A stretch of DNA of 64,000 bases from Occultella glacieicola (GCF_004353825.1 NZ_SMNA01000006.1:186001-250000); one strand, 5' to 3'. Positions 42,241 through 51,346 are shown, counted from the first letter of the stretch. Notes: generated from the sequence alone by a model not told the origin. Made by a program: numbers and translations.

Positions 42241-43542
42241 ATGAATCCGCAGATCCGCCGTCGTCATTTCCTGTCCATGGTGGGCGTCGGTGCCCTCGGC
42301 ACCACGGCGCTCGCCGCCTGCTCCGACGACGGCGGCGCAGGCGAGGAGGCCCCCGAGGGCCCCGTCGAACTGCGCATGACCGTCTGGACCGCGTCCGAGG
42401 ACCACCTCGGGCTGTTCCAGGAGATCGCCGACGCCTACGTCGCCGACCATCCGGACGAGGTCTCGGCCGTTACGTTCGAGACCATCCCCTTCGACGGCTA
42501 CACCACCAGCCTGACCACCCAGCTCGCCGGCGGGAACCCACCCGACCTCGCGTGGATCTTCGAGTCGAACGCCCCCGAGTTCGTGCAGTCCGGTGCGCTC
42601 GTGGACGTGCGCGAGACGCTCTCGTCCACGGAGGGCTACGACTTCGAGGACGTCGGCGAGACCGCCCTCGAGCTCTGGCAGGACGGCGACGCGCTGTACG
42701 CCTACCCGTTCTCCAACTCGCCGTTCGTGATGTTCGTCAACACCGACCGGATCGCCGGATCCGGTCAGCCGAACCCGGCCGACCTCGTGGCCTCCGACGG
42801 CTGGACCTACGACGCGGCGCGCGACATCTCCGCGGCCTCCGCCGCCGCCCTCGGCGGCGCGGGACTCGTGGTCCGCGACTTCGACTACATGAACTGGACC
42901 AACCTCGCCACGGTCTGGGGCGGCTGGGACGCCGAGCCCTGGAGCGCGGACGGCGCCACCTCCGAGTTCGACTCCCCCGAGATGGTCGACGCCCTGGAGT
43001 GGTTCCACGACGCGATCTTCACCCAGAACGCGATCCCCGGACCCGGCACCAGCGCGGACTTCTTCGCCGGCGACACCACGATGACGATCACGCAGATCTC
43101 CCGGGCGTCCTCGCTGGACGGCTCGTTCGCCTGGGACATCGTGCCGCTGCCGGCCGGTCCGACCCAGCAGCAGAACATCGTCGGCCAGGCCGGCGTGGGC
43201 GTGCTGGCCGCGGGCAAGAACCCCCAGGCGGCGGCGAACTTCCTCGCGTACTTCACGAACCCGGAGAACTCCGCGTCGCTGTCCCTGTACTTCCCGCCGC
43301 CGCGGGAGTCGCTCCTGAACCCGGAGACGCTCGCGGCCGGCAACCCCGTGTTCTCCGAGCCGCAGCTCGGGATCGTCATCGACTCGATCAGTGGCGCCAC
43401 GACGAAGCCCTCGCACGCGAACTTCGCCCAGGTCGACACCACCGCCCGCGGCGCACTGGACGCCATGTGGACCCCGGACGCCGACGTCGCCGCCGTGGCG
43501 GCCGACGTCAGCGAAGCGATCCAGCCTCTCCTCGAGGCCTGA
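42241..43542 (+). CDS. sugar ABC transporter substrate-binding lipoprotein
   Basis: A 433-residue family-1 extracellular solute-binding protein behind GAGAAGGAG. The leader has RRRHFLSMVGVGALG and a lipobox LAACSDD, so it is exported and lipid-anchored. The body shows the usual WTASEDHLGLFQEIADAYVA, QLAGGNPPDLAWIFESNAPE and AYPFSNSPFVMFVNTDRIAG segments. It binds a sugar or oligosaccharide for the two permeases that follow. No ATPase gene is present, so it must share an MsmK-type ATPase encoded elsewhere. Confidence 0.95.
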   Translation: MNPQIRRRHFLSMVGVGALGTTALAACSDDGGAGEEAPEGPVELRMTVWTASEDHLGLFQEIADAYVADHPDEVSAVTFETIPFDGYTTSLTTQLAGGNPPDLAWIFESNAPEFVQSGALVDVRETLSSTEGYDFEDVGETALELWQDGDALYAYPFSNSPFVMFVNTDRIAGSGQPNPADLVASDGWTYDAARDISAASAAALGGAGLVVRDFDYMNWTNLATVWGGWDAEPWSADGATSEFDSPEMVDALEWFHDAIFTQNAIPGPGTSADFFAGDTTMTITQISRASSLDGSFAWDIVPLPAGPTQQQNIVGQAGVGVLAAGKNPQAAANFLAYFTNPENSASLSLYFPPPRESLLNPETLAAGNPVFSEPQLGIVIDSISGATTKPSHANFAQVDTTARGALDAMWTPDADVAAVAADVSEAIQPLLEA

Positions 43543-43580
43543 GCGGACCGGGCACAGGCACAGCACTGCACAGGAGCGAG

Positions 43581-44504
43581 ATGACCTCGATCACCACTGC
43601 TCAGCCGGACCGGCCCCAGCGCCGGTCCGCCTGGCGGCGGCGCGACGCCGCCACCGGATACGCCTTCGTGGCGCCGGCCGTCATCGGCGCGATCGCCTTC
43701 GTGATCGTGCCGCTCGGGGCCGTCATCTGGTATTCGCTGCACGAGTGGAACGTGCTGGCGAACACGTTCACGTTCGTCGGCGCGGAGAACTACCAGCACA
43801 TGCTGGACGACGCCGCCCTGCACGACTCCCTGATCGCGAGCCTGTGGTTCTCGATCGGGGTCGTCGCGGTGAACATCTCGCTCGCGCTGTTCCTCGCGGT
43901 GCTGCTGAACCAACGGCTGCCCGGCACCACGCTGTTCCGGGTCCTGTTCTTCACCCCGGTGGTGGTCTCGCTCGTCGCGTGGACGATCGTCTGGGGGTTC
44001 CTGCTGCAGGCGGACAACGGCATCAACGGATTCCTCGCCGAGTTCGGCGTCACCGGCCCGAACTGGCTGCGCAACAACGTGACCGCGATGATCGCGGTGG
44101 TCGTGGTGCAGGTCTTCAAGAACGTCGGCCTGAACATGGTGTTGTTCCTGTCCGCGCTGCAGTCCGTGCCCGAGGAGATCCAGGAGGCCGCCCGCCTGGA
44201 CGGTGCCGGTGCCTGGCGCCGGTTCTTTGCGATCACCCTGCCGATGATCAGCCCGACCATGCTCCTGGTCGCGATCCTCACGGTCGTCGGGTCCCTGGAG
44301 ACGTTCGCCCTGATCGACGTCCTCACCGACGGCGGCCCGGGCACCTCGACGACGGTGCTCGTGTTCTACCTGTACCGGCAGGCCTTCGAGTTCAACCAGT
44401 TCGGGTACGCCAGCGCCATCTCGGTGCTGCTGTTCGTGATCGTGCTGGCCCTGACCCTGCTCCAGTGGCAGACCCGGAAGCGGTGGGTGTTCCATGAGTC
44501 CTGA
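43581..44504 (+). CDS. sugar ABC transporter permease (MalF type)
   Basis: A 307-residue, six-helix permease behind AGGAGCGAG. The EAA loop reads EEIQEAARLDGAGAWRRFFA followed by ITLPMISP, the contact site for the ATPase. LTDGGPGTSTTVLVFYLYRQ and FNQFGYASA near the end are typical of the CUT1 family. It overlaps the next permease by 11 bases. Confidence 0.95.
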   Translation: MTSITTAQPDRPQRRSAWRRRDAATGYAFVAPAVIGAIAFVIVPLGAVIWYSLHEWNVLANTFTFVGAENYQHMLDDAALHDSLIASLWFSIGVVAVNISLALFLAVLLNQRLPGTTLFRVLFFTPVVVSLVAWTIVWGFLLQADNGINGFLAEFGVTGPNWLRNNVTAMIAVVVVQVFKNVGLNMVLFLSALQSVPEEIQEAARLDGAGAWRRFFAITLPMISPTMLLVAILTVVGSLETFALIDVLTDGGPGTSTTVLVFYLYRQAFEFNQFGYASAISVLLFVIVLALTLLQWQTRKRWVFHES

Positions 44505-45438
44505 TCAGCTCACGCACAGGCGCACGACGGCGGAGGGCGCCCCGGGCTCGTCGGTCGCCGATGGTCGCGGTACGCCGGCCGCGCGACGCCCCCGGCGCAG
44601 GTTCGGCAGTGAACACCTGGGCCGTGCCGCCCTGGTGTTCCTGATGATCATCGTCGCGGTCCCGTTCGTGTTCCCGATCTGGTGGATGATCACCTCGAGC
44701 ATGAAGACCACGAGCGAGATCCTGCGGCTGCCGCCCAGCCTCTGGCCGGAGTCCCCGTCGTTCGACTCCTACCGCCAGGTCTTCGAACTGCAGCCGTTCG
44801 CGCAGCAGTACCTCAACAGCCTCTACATCGCGGTCCTGGTCACCGTCGGCACGATGGCCGTGGCGGCCCTGGCCGGCTACGCGTTCGCGCGGATCCGGTT
44901 CCGCGGTTCGAACGCGCTGTTCGTGCTCGTCCTGGTGGGCCTGCTGGTGCCCTCCGAGGTCACGATCGTCCCGCTGTTCCGGATGGTGAACTCGGCCGGG
45001 CTGATCGACACCCACTGGCCGCTGATCGTGATCCCGATCCTCGGCGCGCCCAGCGTGCTGGCCACGTTCATCATGCGTCAGTTCTTCGTCACGCTCCCGG
45101 GTGAGCTCGAGGAGGCGGGCCGCATGGACGGTCTGAGCCGGTTCGGGATCTTCGCCAGGATCGCGCTGCCGCTGTCCCGCTCGGCCCTCGCCGCCGTGGC
45201 CATCTTCACGTTCCTGAAATCCTGGAACCTGTACCTCGAACCGCTGGTGTACCTGTCCTCGAAGTCCAACTTCACCCTCCCGCAGGCCCTCACCCAGTAC
45301 GTCGACGCCTACGGCGGTCCGATCTGGAACGTCCAGCTCGCGGCGACCACCCTCACGGTGATCCCGGTGCTGATCGTGTTCATCGCGGCCCAGCGGCAGT
45401 TCATCCAGGGGCTGGCGAACTCCGGCCTGAAGGGCTGA
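44494..45438 (+). CDS. sugar ABC transporter permease (MalG type)
   Basis: A 314-residue CUT1 permease with the EAA loop ELEEAGRMDGLSRFGIFARI and ALPLSRSALAAV, and the ending AQRQFIQGLANSGLKG, which is diagnostic of MalG-like subunits. The first 45 residues are a cytosolic lead. It completes the transporter of the LacI operon; no clear terminator follows before the sortase. Confidence 0.95.
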   Translation: MSPDQLTHRRTTAEGAPGSSVADGRGTPAARRPRRRFGSEHLGRAALVFLMIIVAVPFVFPIWWMITSSMKTTSEILRLPPSLWPESPSFDSYRQVFELQPFAQQYLNSLYIAVLVTVGTMAVAALAGYAFARIRFRGSNALFVLVLVGLLVPSEVTIVPLFRMVNSAGLIDTHWPLIVIPILGAPSVLATFIMRQFFVTLPGELEEAGRMDGLSRFGIFARIALPLSRSALAAVAIFTFLKSWNLYLEPLVYLSSKSNFTLPQALTQYVDAYGGPIWNVQLAATTLTVIPVLIVFIAAQRQFIQGLANSGLKG

Positions 45439-45502
45439 GGCTGAGAGTTCCGACCCGTCGGTCCAGACCCAACCGGATCGGCTGCGGCTCCGAATCGTCG
45501 GT

Positions 45503-46255
45503 ATGGGACCGCCACTGCCGACGCAACGAGGCACCACGGAGGCCGGCGCCGTCGGGGCACGGCGCCGCAGCCGCCCGTCGACGCTCGGACGACGGGCCGC
45601 GACGGGCGTCGTGGTCGCCGTGGTCGGCGTGGCCCTGGTCGTGCTTCCGGGTCTGGGGGGCGACGACCCGCAGTCCGGGCCGGGCGATCCCACGGTTTCC
45701 GTGCCGGACGCGGGCCAGGGCTCGGAGGACCGACGCCCGACCCTGGAGACCGTGCAGGGTCTGGCCGCCGAACTGAGCGACACCACCGGCGACCAGCCTG
45801 TCGACCCGGACCGCGTGGCGGCCGTGGTGACCAGCCCGGGTCCGTTCGTGGCCCTCGGTCGGTTGCAGATCCCCGCCATCGGGCTCGACGTCGAGGTCGG
45901 CAACGGGGTCGACCCGAACACCCTGACCCTCGGTCCGGGCCACTGGCCGGGCACACCATTGCCGGGCCGGCCCGGCAACGCGGTCCTGTCCGGTCATCGC
46001 ACCACCCACACCGCTCCGTTCCGCGACCTCGACGAGATGGTCGAGGGTGACCGGATCACGGTGTCGACCCCGACGGGCACGGCGACCACGTTCGTGGTCA
46101 CCGAGGTGCTCCTGGTCGGTGTCGCCGAGTACACGAACGAGGTCCTCGCCCAGCCCGAGGACCCGTCGGCACGTGAGCTGACGCTGTTCGCGTGCCACCC
46201 GGAGGGCCGCCTCACCCACCGGATCGTCGTGCACGCGCAGGTACCGCCGGCCTGA
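45503..46255 (+). CDS. class E-type sortase
   Basis: A 250-residue membrane-anchored transpeptidase: Arg-rich cytosolic lead, one helix (TGVVVAVVGVALVVLPGL), a Pro/Asp/Thr-rich stalk and the sortase barrel. The catalytic triad is visible as His in SGHRTTHTAPFRDLD, Cys in LTLFACHPEG and Arg in RLTHRIVV. The family attaches LAxTG- or LPxTG-bearing proteins to peptidoglycan. No protein with such a motif is apparent in this window, so it is an orphan. It lies between the sugar transporter and two exported ferritin-like genes. Confidence 0.87.
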   Translation: MGPPLPTQRGTTEAGAVGARRRSRPSTLGRRAATGVVVAVVGVALVVLPGLGGDDPQSGPGDPTVSVPDAGQGSEDRRPTLETVQGLAAELSDTTGDQPVDPDRVAAVVTSPGPFVALGRLQIPAIGLDVEVGNGVDPNTLTLGPGHWPGTPLPGRPGNAVLSGHRTTHTAPFRDLDEMVEGDRITVSTPTGTATTFVVTEVLLVGVAEYTNEVLAQPEDPSARELTLFACHPEGRLTHRIVVHAQVPPA

Positions 46256-46390
46256 TCCCCGCCCACCGGGTGGATCCATACGAAAGGAGCGACACCTCGA
46301 TCGGAACCAGGATCGCCGCGAGCCCCCGGCCTTCATCGGCGGTGCGACGCGGACATGAGCAGATCACCAACGAAAGCAGGTGTGACTTCC

Positions 46391-47080
46391 ATGCACGAGA
46401 CCAACGAGCCCCTCGGGGCCGACTCCGGGCGGGCCGCGCGAGTGCGCCGTTCCAGCCAGATGTTCGGCGGCAAGCCGGTGCTGCAGTTCCGGACCGAGAC
46501 ATCACGCCGGGGATTCATCGCCGGTGCCGCGCTGGTCGGGGTCGGGGCGACCTTCGTCGCCTTCAACCGCAACGACCCACGCGCCTTCGCCGACGCCGGT
46601 GGCGACATCGACATCCTCAACTACGCGCTCACCCTGGAGTACCTCGAGGCGGAGTTCTACACGCAGGGAATCTCCGGCAACGTCCTCACCGACGAACGTG
46701 AACTCGAGCTCGTCAGCCCGATCCGGGACCACGAGCAGGCACACGTCGACGGCATCAGCCAGTTGATCACCGACCTCGGCGGCACGCCGGTGGAGTCACC
46801 GACGTTCATGTTCCCCGAGGGCACGTTCACCGACCGGGACGTGTTCCTCGAGACGGCGTCGATGTTCGAGGAGTTGGGCGTGCAGGCCTACCACGGTCAG
46901 GTCGCCCTGATCAGCGACGTGCAGATCCTGGGCACCGCGGCAGCCATCGCGGGAGTCGAGTCCCGGCACGCGGCGGTTGTCGCCGACCTCATCGGCGGTG
47001 CCCCGTTCCCCGCACCGTTCGAGGCGAACCTTCCCGTGGAGGACGTCCTCGCGGCGGCCGGCCAGTTCATCGAGAGCTAG
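46391..47080 (+). CDS. exported ferritin-like domain protein (Tat signal)
   Basis: A 229-residue protein from the ATG at 46391 (an ATG at 46355 is also possible). TSRRGFIAGAALVGVGATFV is a twin-arginine signal. The mature part is a four-helix ferritin-like bundle with metal-ligand motifs EYLEAEF, DHEQAH (ExxH) and ESRHAAV (ExxH). The fold binds two iron or manganese ions; exported members have no defined function. It pairs with the next gene, and both share INYALTLEYLEAEFY-like helices, so they arose by duplication and may form a heteromer. Confidence 0.85.
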   Translation: MHETNEPLGADSGRAARVRRSSQMFGGKPVLQFRTETSRRGFIAGAALVGVGATFVAFNRNDPRAFADAGGDIDILNYALTLEYLEAEFYTQGISGNVLTDERELELVSPIRDHEQAHVDGISQLITDLGGTPVESPTFMFPEGTFTDRDVFLETASMFEELGVQAYHGQVALISDVQILGTAAAIAGVESRHAAVVADLIGGAPFPAPFEANLPVEDVLAAAGQFIES

Positions 47081-47089
47081 GAGAACACC

Positions 47090-47701
47090 GTGTACACACG
47101 CAAGAACCTGATCCGTGACGCCGGGCTGGTGATCCCCGGCGCGATCGCCCTGACGATGCTCGGTTCGAAGTTCGCGTTCGCCGACGACGGCGACTTCGAG
47201 AGTCCGCTCGACGTGCTCAACTATGCCCTCACACTCGAGTACCTCGAGGCCGAGTTCTACCGGCAGGGCAACGACGCGGGACTGCTCACCGGGAAGGCCG
47301 CGGAGTACTTCGCCACGATCCAGACCGACGAGGAGACGCACGTGATGACGCTCCAGGACACCATCGCGTCGCTCGGCGGCGCGGCCGTGCCGGCTCCGAT
47401 GGTGGACTTCGGGGAGTCCTTCGCCAGCGAGGAGAGCTATCTCGAGACGGCCTACACCTTCGAGAACCTCGGCGTGCAGGCCTACCTCGGCGCGGCCCCG
47501 TCGCTGTTCCAGGAGAAGGAGCTGCTGACGGCGGCGGCGAGCATCTTCGGGGTCGAGGCACGCCACGCCGCGATCATCGGCGTGCTGCAGAACAAGCCCG
47601 CCGAGGGCGGCGTCTACCAGGGCGCTCTGGAGACCGCACTGGCGCGCGCCGACGTCCTCGAGGCGGCGTCTCCGTTCATCGTCAGCGCGGAGACGCTCTG
47701 A
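47090..47701 (+). CDS. exported ferritin-like domain protein
   Basis: A 203-residue paralogue of the previous product, starting with GTG behind AGGAGAACACC, nine bases after its stop. It has a hydrophobic signal (LVIPGAIALTMLGSKFAFAD) and the same helices: VLNYALTLEYLEAEFY, DEETHVMTL (ExxH) and EARHAAI (ExxH). All expected carboxylate and His ligands are present. Function outside the membrane could be metal-dependent oxidation or metal storage, but this is not known. A strong terminator follows. Confidence 0.85.
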   Translation: MYTRKNLIRDAGLVIPGAIALTMLGSKFAFADDGDFESPLDVLNYALTLEYLEAEFYRQGNDAGLLTGKAAEYFATIQTDEETHVMTLQDTIASLGGAAVPAPMVDFGESFASEESYLETAYTFENLGVQAYLGAAPSLFQEKELLTAAASIFGVEARHAAIIGVLQNKPAEGGVYQGALETALARADVLEAASPFIVSAETL

Positions 47702-47720
47702 CGGCGAACGGTTCACGGCA

Positions 47721-47757
47721 CGGCGCCGGCGCGATCTCGGGGGTCGCGCCGGCGCCG
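47721..47757 (+). terminator. strong hairpin terminator
   Basis: A 14-bp perfect inverted repeat (CGGCGCCGGCGCGA and complement) with a 9-base loop, 20 bases after the second ferritin-like stop. It separates that unit from the LacI-type operator and DUF4127 gene, which are therefore independently transcribed. Confidence 0.85.
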
Positions 47758-47779
47758 CCGTCGGAAGGCACACCTTGCA

Positions 47780-47793
47780 GTTTTACGCATGAC
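47780..47793 (+). promoter_or_regulatory. predicted LacI-family operator upstream of the DUF4127 gene
   Basis: GTTTTACGCATGAC, preceded by TTGCA and followed by CGGTTGC, equals the site at 35685-35698 base for base. It lies 89 bases before the DUF4127 start and 23 bases after the terminator. Coregulation by the LacI protein of 39439 is inferred. Confidence 0.75.
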
Positions 47794-47881
47794 TCGGTTG
47801 CCTGGGCGTCAGGACCCCATCGGGCTTCCGTGGCCACCGCACCGAGGCGGAGGCGCCGGACCCGGAGACAGGAAGTTCCGG

Positions 47882-50305
47882 ATGCGTTCCATTGCCGCCC
47901 TGGTCGGCGCCGTCGGCCTCCTCGCCGCTGGGCTCGTCGCCGTCCCGCCCGCCCCCGCCGGCCAGGCGATCCCACCGGCCGGGGCGCCCGTCTCCCTCGG
48001 CGAGATCGCCGTGGTGCCGCTCGACGACCGGCCGTTCCCCGCCGTCACACCGCTGGAGATCGCCGCCGCCGGCGGCCACACGGCGATCGCCCCGCCCACC
48101 GATGACCTGGGTGAGTTCTTCACCTATGGCGATGCGGACGCCGTCGGGCAGTGGTGGCTCGAAGCCGCCGCGGAGGCGGACGCCTCCGTCGTCGCGCTGC
48201 CGATGCTCGCCTACGGCGGCCTCGTCGCCTCCCGGGCGTGCGGCACGGACCTGGAGACGGCGCGGGAGCGGTTGAGCGTGCTCGAGGAGGTCAAGACCGC
48301 GAACCCGGACCGGCCCGTCTACGCCTTCGACGTGATCCAGCGCCTGACCATCGAGCCAACCAGCGGCTACCCCGGTTCCTACTCCGGTCCGGTGCGCCGT
48401 TGGGCCGAACTCATGGACCAGGTGGAGAACCTGGGCATGGAGGAACTGCGGGCCGAGTACGAGCAGGTGGCCGCCTCCATCCCGGAGGAGATTCGGACCG
48501 ACTACCTGTGCGCCCGGGCCCGCAACCACCAGATCAACCAGGACATGATCCACGCGGCCGCGGACGGCACCATCGACTTCCTCGTGCTCGGTCAGGACGA
48601 CGCCAGCGCCTACGGCCCGCACCGCGCCGAGAAGGAACGGCTCGCCGCCCTGATCGCCGAGCTCGGCGTCGGGGACCGGGTCAAGATCTACCCCGGAGCG
48701 GACGTGCTCGGTGCACTCCTGACCGCGAAGCTGGTGGTGGAACGCCTCGGCGTGGATCCCTCGGTCGCCGTCGAATGGTCCCGCACCCCCGGCGAGGAGT
48801 GGACCGCGCCGTACCAGGACATCCCTTACGGCGACCTGGTGAACGAGTACATCACCACCCTCGGCGCTGTGCGTTCGGACACCCCGGACGCGGATGTGCT
48901 GCTGATGGCGAACACCTCCGGTGCGGGTTCCCTGCACCCGTTCGTGGACCGGATCAGTGCCGAGGTGGCGCATGGCCGGCTCGTCGCGATCGGCGACGAC
49001 GCCGTGGCCGGGGTGGTCGACCCCGAGCTGATGTCCCTGGTCTCGCCGCGGATCGACCTGGCCGAACTGGGTGGCTGGTCCGGGTGGAACGTGGGCATCT
49101 CGTTGTCGCAGTCCGTGGTCCGGGCCGCGCTCCTCGAGGCGGGCGGGACGCTGCGGGCGGGCGAGGGCCCACGGGACAACCTGGTGCCGCGTCAGCGCGC
49201 GCAGGTGCTCACCGGCGCGGCGGCCGCGCACCAGCGCCTGCTCCTGGAGGAGCTCATCCACACCGACCTCTACCGCAACAACGTGCGGGCCGCCGTCCGG
49301 CAGTACGCCGTGGACCACGGCGACGACCCGCAGTACATGACGCAGGTGTTCGAGGGTGCGAACGCCCTGGCCGTGCAGCGCACCGACGCACTGGCGGAGG
49401 CGCTCTTCGCCGAGGAGTTCGCCGGGGTCTCGATCCGCCTCGGCAGCGACGGGCGCCGCGAGCACACCGCCGTGGTCTCCGCGATGGCGGGCCTGGACCT
49501 GCGCCTGGGGTGGCCGCGCTACCAGGAGCTGGACGTGTTCCCGGACGTGGTGCTGACCGACGAGCCGCCGGCGGATCCTGTCACGCTCGCGCTGCTGCCC
49601 GCACGGCTCGACGTGCGCCCCGGCGAGGCGACCTCGCTGGAGCTGACAGCAGTGCTGCGCAACGACACCGCCGCCCGGGTCACCGCGACCCTCGCCGTCG
49701 CCGCGCCGGAGGGCTGGGCAACCCCGACGCCGGCCTCCGTCCGGCTCGAACCGTTCCAGGTGTTCGAGGTGCCCGTCGAGGTCACGACGGCGGAACTCAC
49801 CCCGGACTCCGACGCGGCGGTCGAGCTCTCGCTCACCCCGCGCGGCGGCACCCCGGTCACGACGACGGCCACCGTGTCCGCCGCGTGGCGCAACGTCGCC
49901 CTGGCCTCCTCCGGCGCGAGCGTGACGGCGTCGGGGTACTGGAACCAGTACTCCCCCGACCGCGCCATCGACGGCAACTCGGCCAGCACCGCGAGCCGGT
50001 GGATCACCGCCGCCGGACCCGCGCACTGGCTCGAGGTCAGGTTCGCCGCCCCGGAGCCGGTCGACACGGTGGACCTGTACCAGTACGGCGGCTACCTGCT
50101 CACCGACTACACGCTGTCGGCGCTGGTGGACGGCACCTGGCAGGACGTCGTCGCGGTCACCGGGAACACCGAGGTCGCCCCGCAGCACACGTTCGAGACC
50201 GTGGTGGCCACCGCCCTCAGGCTGGAGATCACCGGCACCCGCGACGGCCAGGTGCGCCTGTACGAACTCGAGGCGACCTGCCGCACGGCGGGTGCCTGCG
50301 GCTGA
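47882..50305 (+). CDS. secreted DUF4127 protein with NEW3-like and CBM32 (F5/8C) domains
   Basis: An 807-residue exported protein. I chose the ATG at 47882 because GGAAG precedes it and a clean signal peptide follows (MRSIAALVGAVGLLAAGLVA). DUF4127 spans about 40-560 (GEIAVVPLDDRPFPAVTPLE, YGGLVASR, FLVLGQDDASAYGP, KIYPGADVLGALL). Residues about 565-665 look like a NEW3/Ig-like module, and the last 140 are a discoidin/CBM32 domain (VTASGYWNQYSPDRAIDGNS, WLEVRF, ALRLEITG). The carbohydrate-binding module, transporter and LacI context suggest an extracellular glycan-active enzyme, but DUF4127 has no established activity. Confidence 0.9.
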   Translation: MRSIAALVGAVGLLAAGLVAVPPAPAGQAIPPAGAPVSLGEIAVVPLDDRPFPAVTPLEIAAAGGHTAIAPPTDDLGEFFTYGDADAVGQWWLEAAAEADASVVALPMLAYGGLVASRACGTDLETARERLSVLEEVKTANPDRPVYAFDVIQRLTIEPTSGYPGSYSGPVRRWAELMDQVENLGMEELRAEYEQVAASIPEEIRTDYLCARARNHQINQDMIHAAADGTIDFLVLGQDDASAYGPHRAEKERLAALIAELGVGDRVKIYPGADVLGALLTAKLVVERLGVDPSVAVEWSRTPGEEWTAPYQDIPYGDLVNEYITTLGAVRSDTPDADVLLMANTSGAGSLHPFVDRISAEVAHGRLVAIGDDAVAGVVDPELMSLVSPRIDLAELGGWSGWNVGISLSQSVVRAALLEAGGTLRAGEGPRDNLVPRQRAQVLTGAAAAHQRLLLEELIHTDLYRNNVRAAVRQYAVDHGDDPQYMTQVFEGANALAVQRTDALAEALFAEEFAGVSIRLGSDGRREHTAVVSAMAGLDLRLGWPRYQELDVFPDVVLTDEPPADPVTLALLPARLDVRPGEATSLELTAVLRNDTAARVTATLAVAAPEGWATPTPASVRLEPFQVFEVPVEVTTAELTPDSDAAVELSLTPRGGTPVTTTATVSAAWRNVALASSGASVTASGYWNQYSPDRAIDGNSASTASRWITAAGPAHWLEVRFAAPEPVDTVDLYQYGGYLLTDYTLSALVDGTWQDVVAVTGNTEVAPQHTFETVVATALRLEITGTRDGQVRLYELEATCRTAGACG

Positions 50306-50388
50306 GCCCGCCCGGGCGTGATCCCACACGATGGAACGACACCCGCGCCCGGTTCGAGGGGCACGGGCACGCAGGTAGCGTCCGGTTC

Positions 50389-51291
50389 ATGACCACCACC
50401 GACCACACCCGCACCACCGGCGCCGCCCGCCTCATCACCCCAGCCGACCTCGCCGGGATCGCCGGGCGGCCCGGCGTCGTCATCCTGGACGCCACCTCGA
50501 TCATCCGCCAGCCCGACGGCGACGGGTACTACTCGGCCGACACCGGCCGTGGCCTCTACGAACAGGGCCACCTCCCCGGCGCCGTCTACGTCGACCTCCT
50601 CGACGACTTCGCCGACCGCAGCAACCCCGACTTCTGGACCGCCCTTTCCCCGGAGCAGTTCGCCGAGAAGATCGGCGCGCTCGGTGTCTCCAACGACTCG
50701 ACCATCGTGGTCTACGACCAGGGCCAGACGATGTGGGCCACCCGCCTGTGGTGGAACCTGCGCTACGTCGGCCACGACGACATCCTCGTGCTCGACGGCG
50801 GACTGCCGGCCTGGCAGGCCGCCGGCCGGCCGGTCGAGACCGGCCCCGGGACGGCGCTGCCGCTGGCCACGTTCGTGGCCGACCCCCGCACCGAGCTCTA
50901 CGCCTCCGTCGAGACGGTCACCGCCGCGCTCGGGGACCCGGGTACGGCGCTCGTCAACAGCCTCGACCGCGAGACGTTCACCGGCGAGCGGGTCACCTAC
51001 GCGCGACCGGGCCGGATCCCCGGCTCGAAGCACATCTTCTTCGGCGACCTGGTCGACGCCACCGGCCTCGCCGCCGGGGTGGAGACGGTGCGCGCCGCCG
51101 GCGACGCCGCGGAGGTCATCGGAAGTGACGGCCCGGTGATCGCCTACTGCGGCGGCGGCATTGCGGCGACGTTCGTCGCCTTCCAACTCGCCCGTGCCGG
51201 CCGCTCGGACGTGGCCGTCTACGACGGCTCGATGACCGAATGGGCGAACAACCCCGCGCTGCCGTTGGAGACGGGCGAGCCCGCGTCCTGA
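50389..51291 (+). CDS. sulfurtransferase with two rhodanese domains
   Basis: A 300-residue thiosulfate or 3-mercaptopyruvate sulfurtransferase. The N-terminal inactive rhodanese domain (ATSIIRQPDGDGYY, EQGHLPGAVYVDLLDDF) is followed by the catalytic one, with the active-site loop YCGGGIAAT. The loop starts Cys-Gly-Gly-Gly, closer to mercaptopyruvate-type enzymes than to CRKGVT of classic rhodanese. TAGCGT sits nine bases before the ATG and no strong ribosome site is visible, so it may be leaderless. A terminator follows. Confidence 0.9.
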   Translation: MTTTDHTRTTGAARLITPADLAGIAGRPGVVILDATSIIRQPDGDGYYSADTGRGLYEQGHLPGAVYVDLLDDFADRSNPDFWTALSPEQFAEKIGALGVSNDSTIVVYDQGQTMWATRLWWNLRYVGHDDILVLDGGLPAWQAAGRPVETGPGTALPLATFVADPRTELYASVETVTAALGDPGTALVNSLDRETFTGERVTYARPGRIPGSKHIFFGDLVDATGLAAGVETVRAAGDAAEVIGSDGPVIAYCGGGIAATFVAFQLARAGRSDVAVYDGSMTEWANNPALPLETGEPAS

Positions 51292-51303
51292 ACCTCGGCA
51301 CGG

Positions 51304-51333
51304 CCCGCCGGCGCCGACCTCGGGGCCGGCGGG
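51304..51333. terminator. hairpin terminator
   Basis: CCCGCCGGC and GCCGGCGGG form a perfect 9-bp stem around 12 bases that can themselves pair (CCGA/TCGG). It lies between the sulfurtransferase stop and the convergent HepT fragment. Confidence 0.75.
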
Positions 51334-51346
51334 GTTGCCGCACCCC

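Noticed and set aside
42552..43580. 650-residue frame fused to the first sugar permease
   Set aside because: The first part is a shadow of the binding-protein gene; the permease has its own ribosome site and ATG at 43581.
48151..50388. 1046-residue open frame ending in the sulfurtransferase
   Set aside because: It is the +1 shadow of the DUF4127 gene; sulfurtransferase similarity begins exactly at the ATG at 50389.
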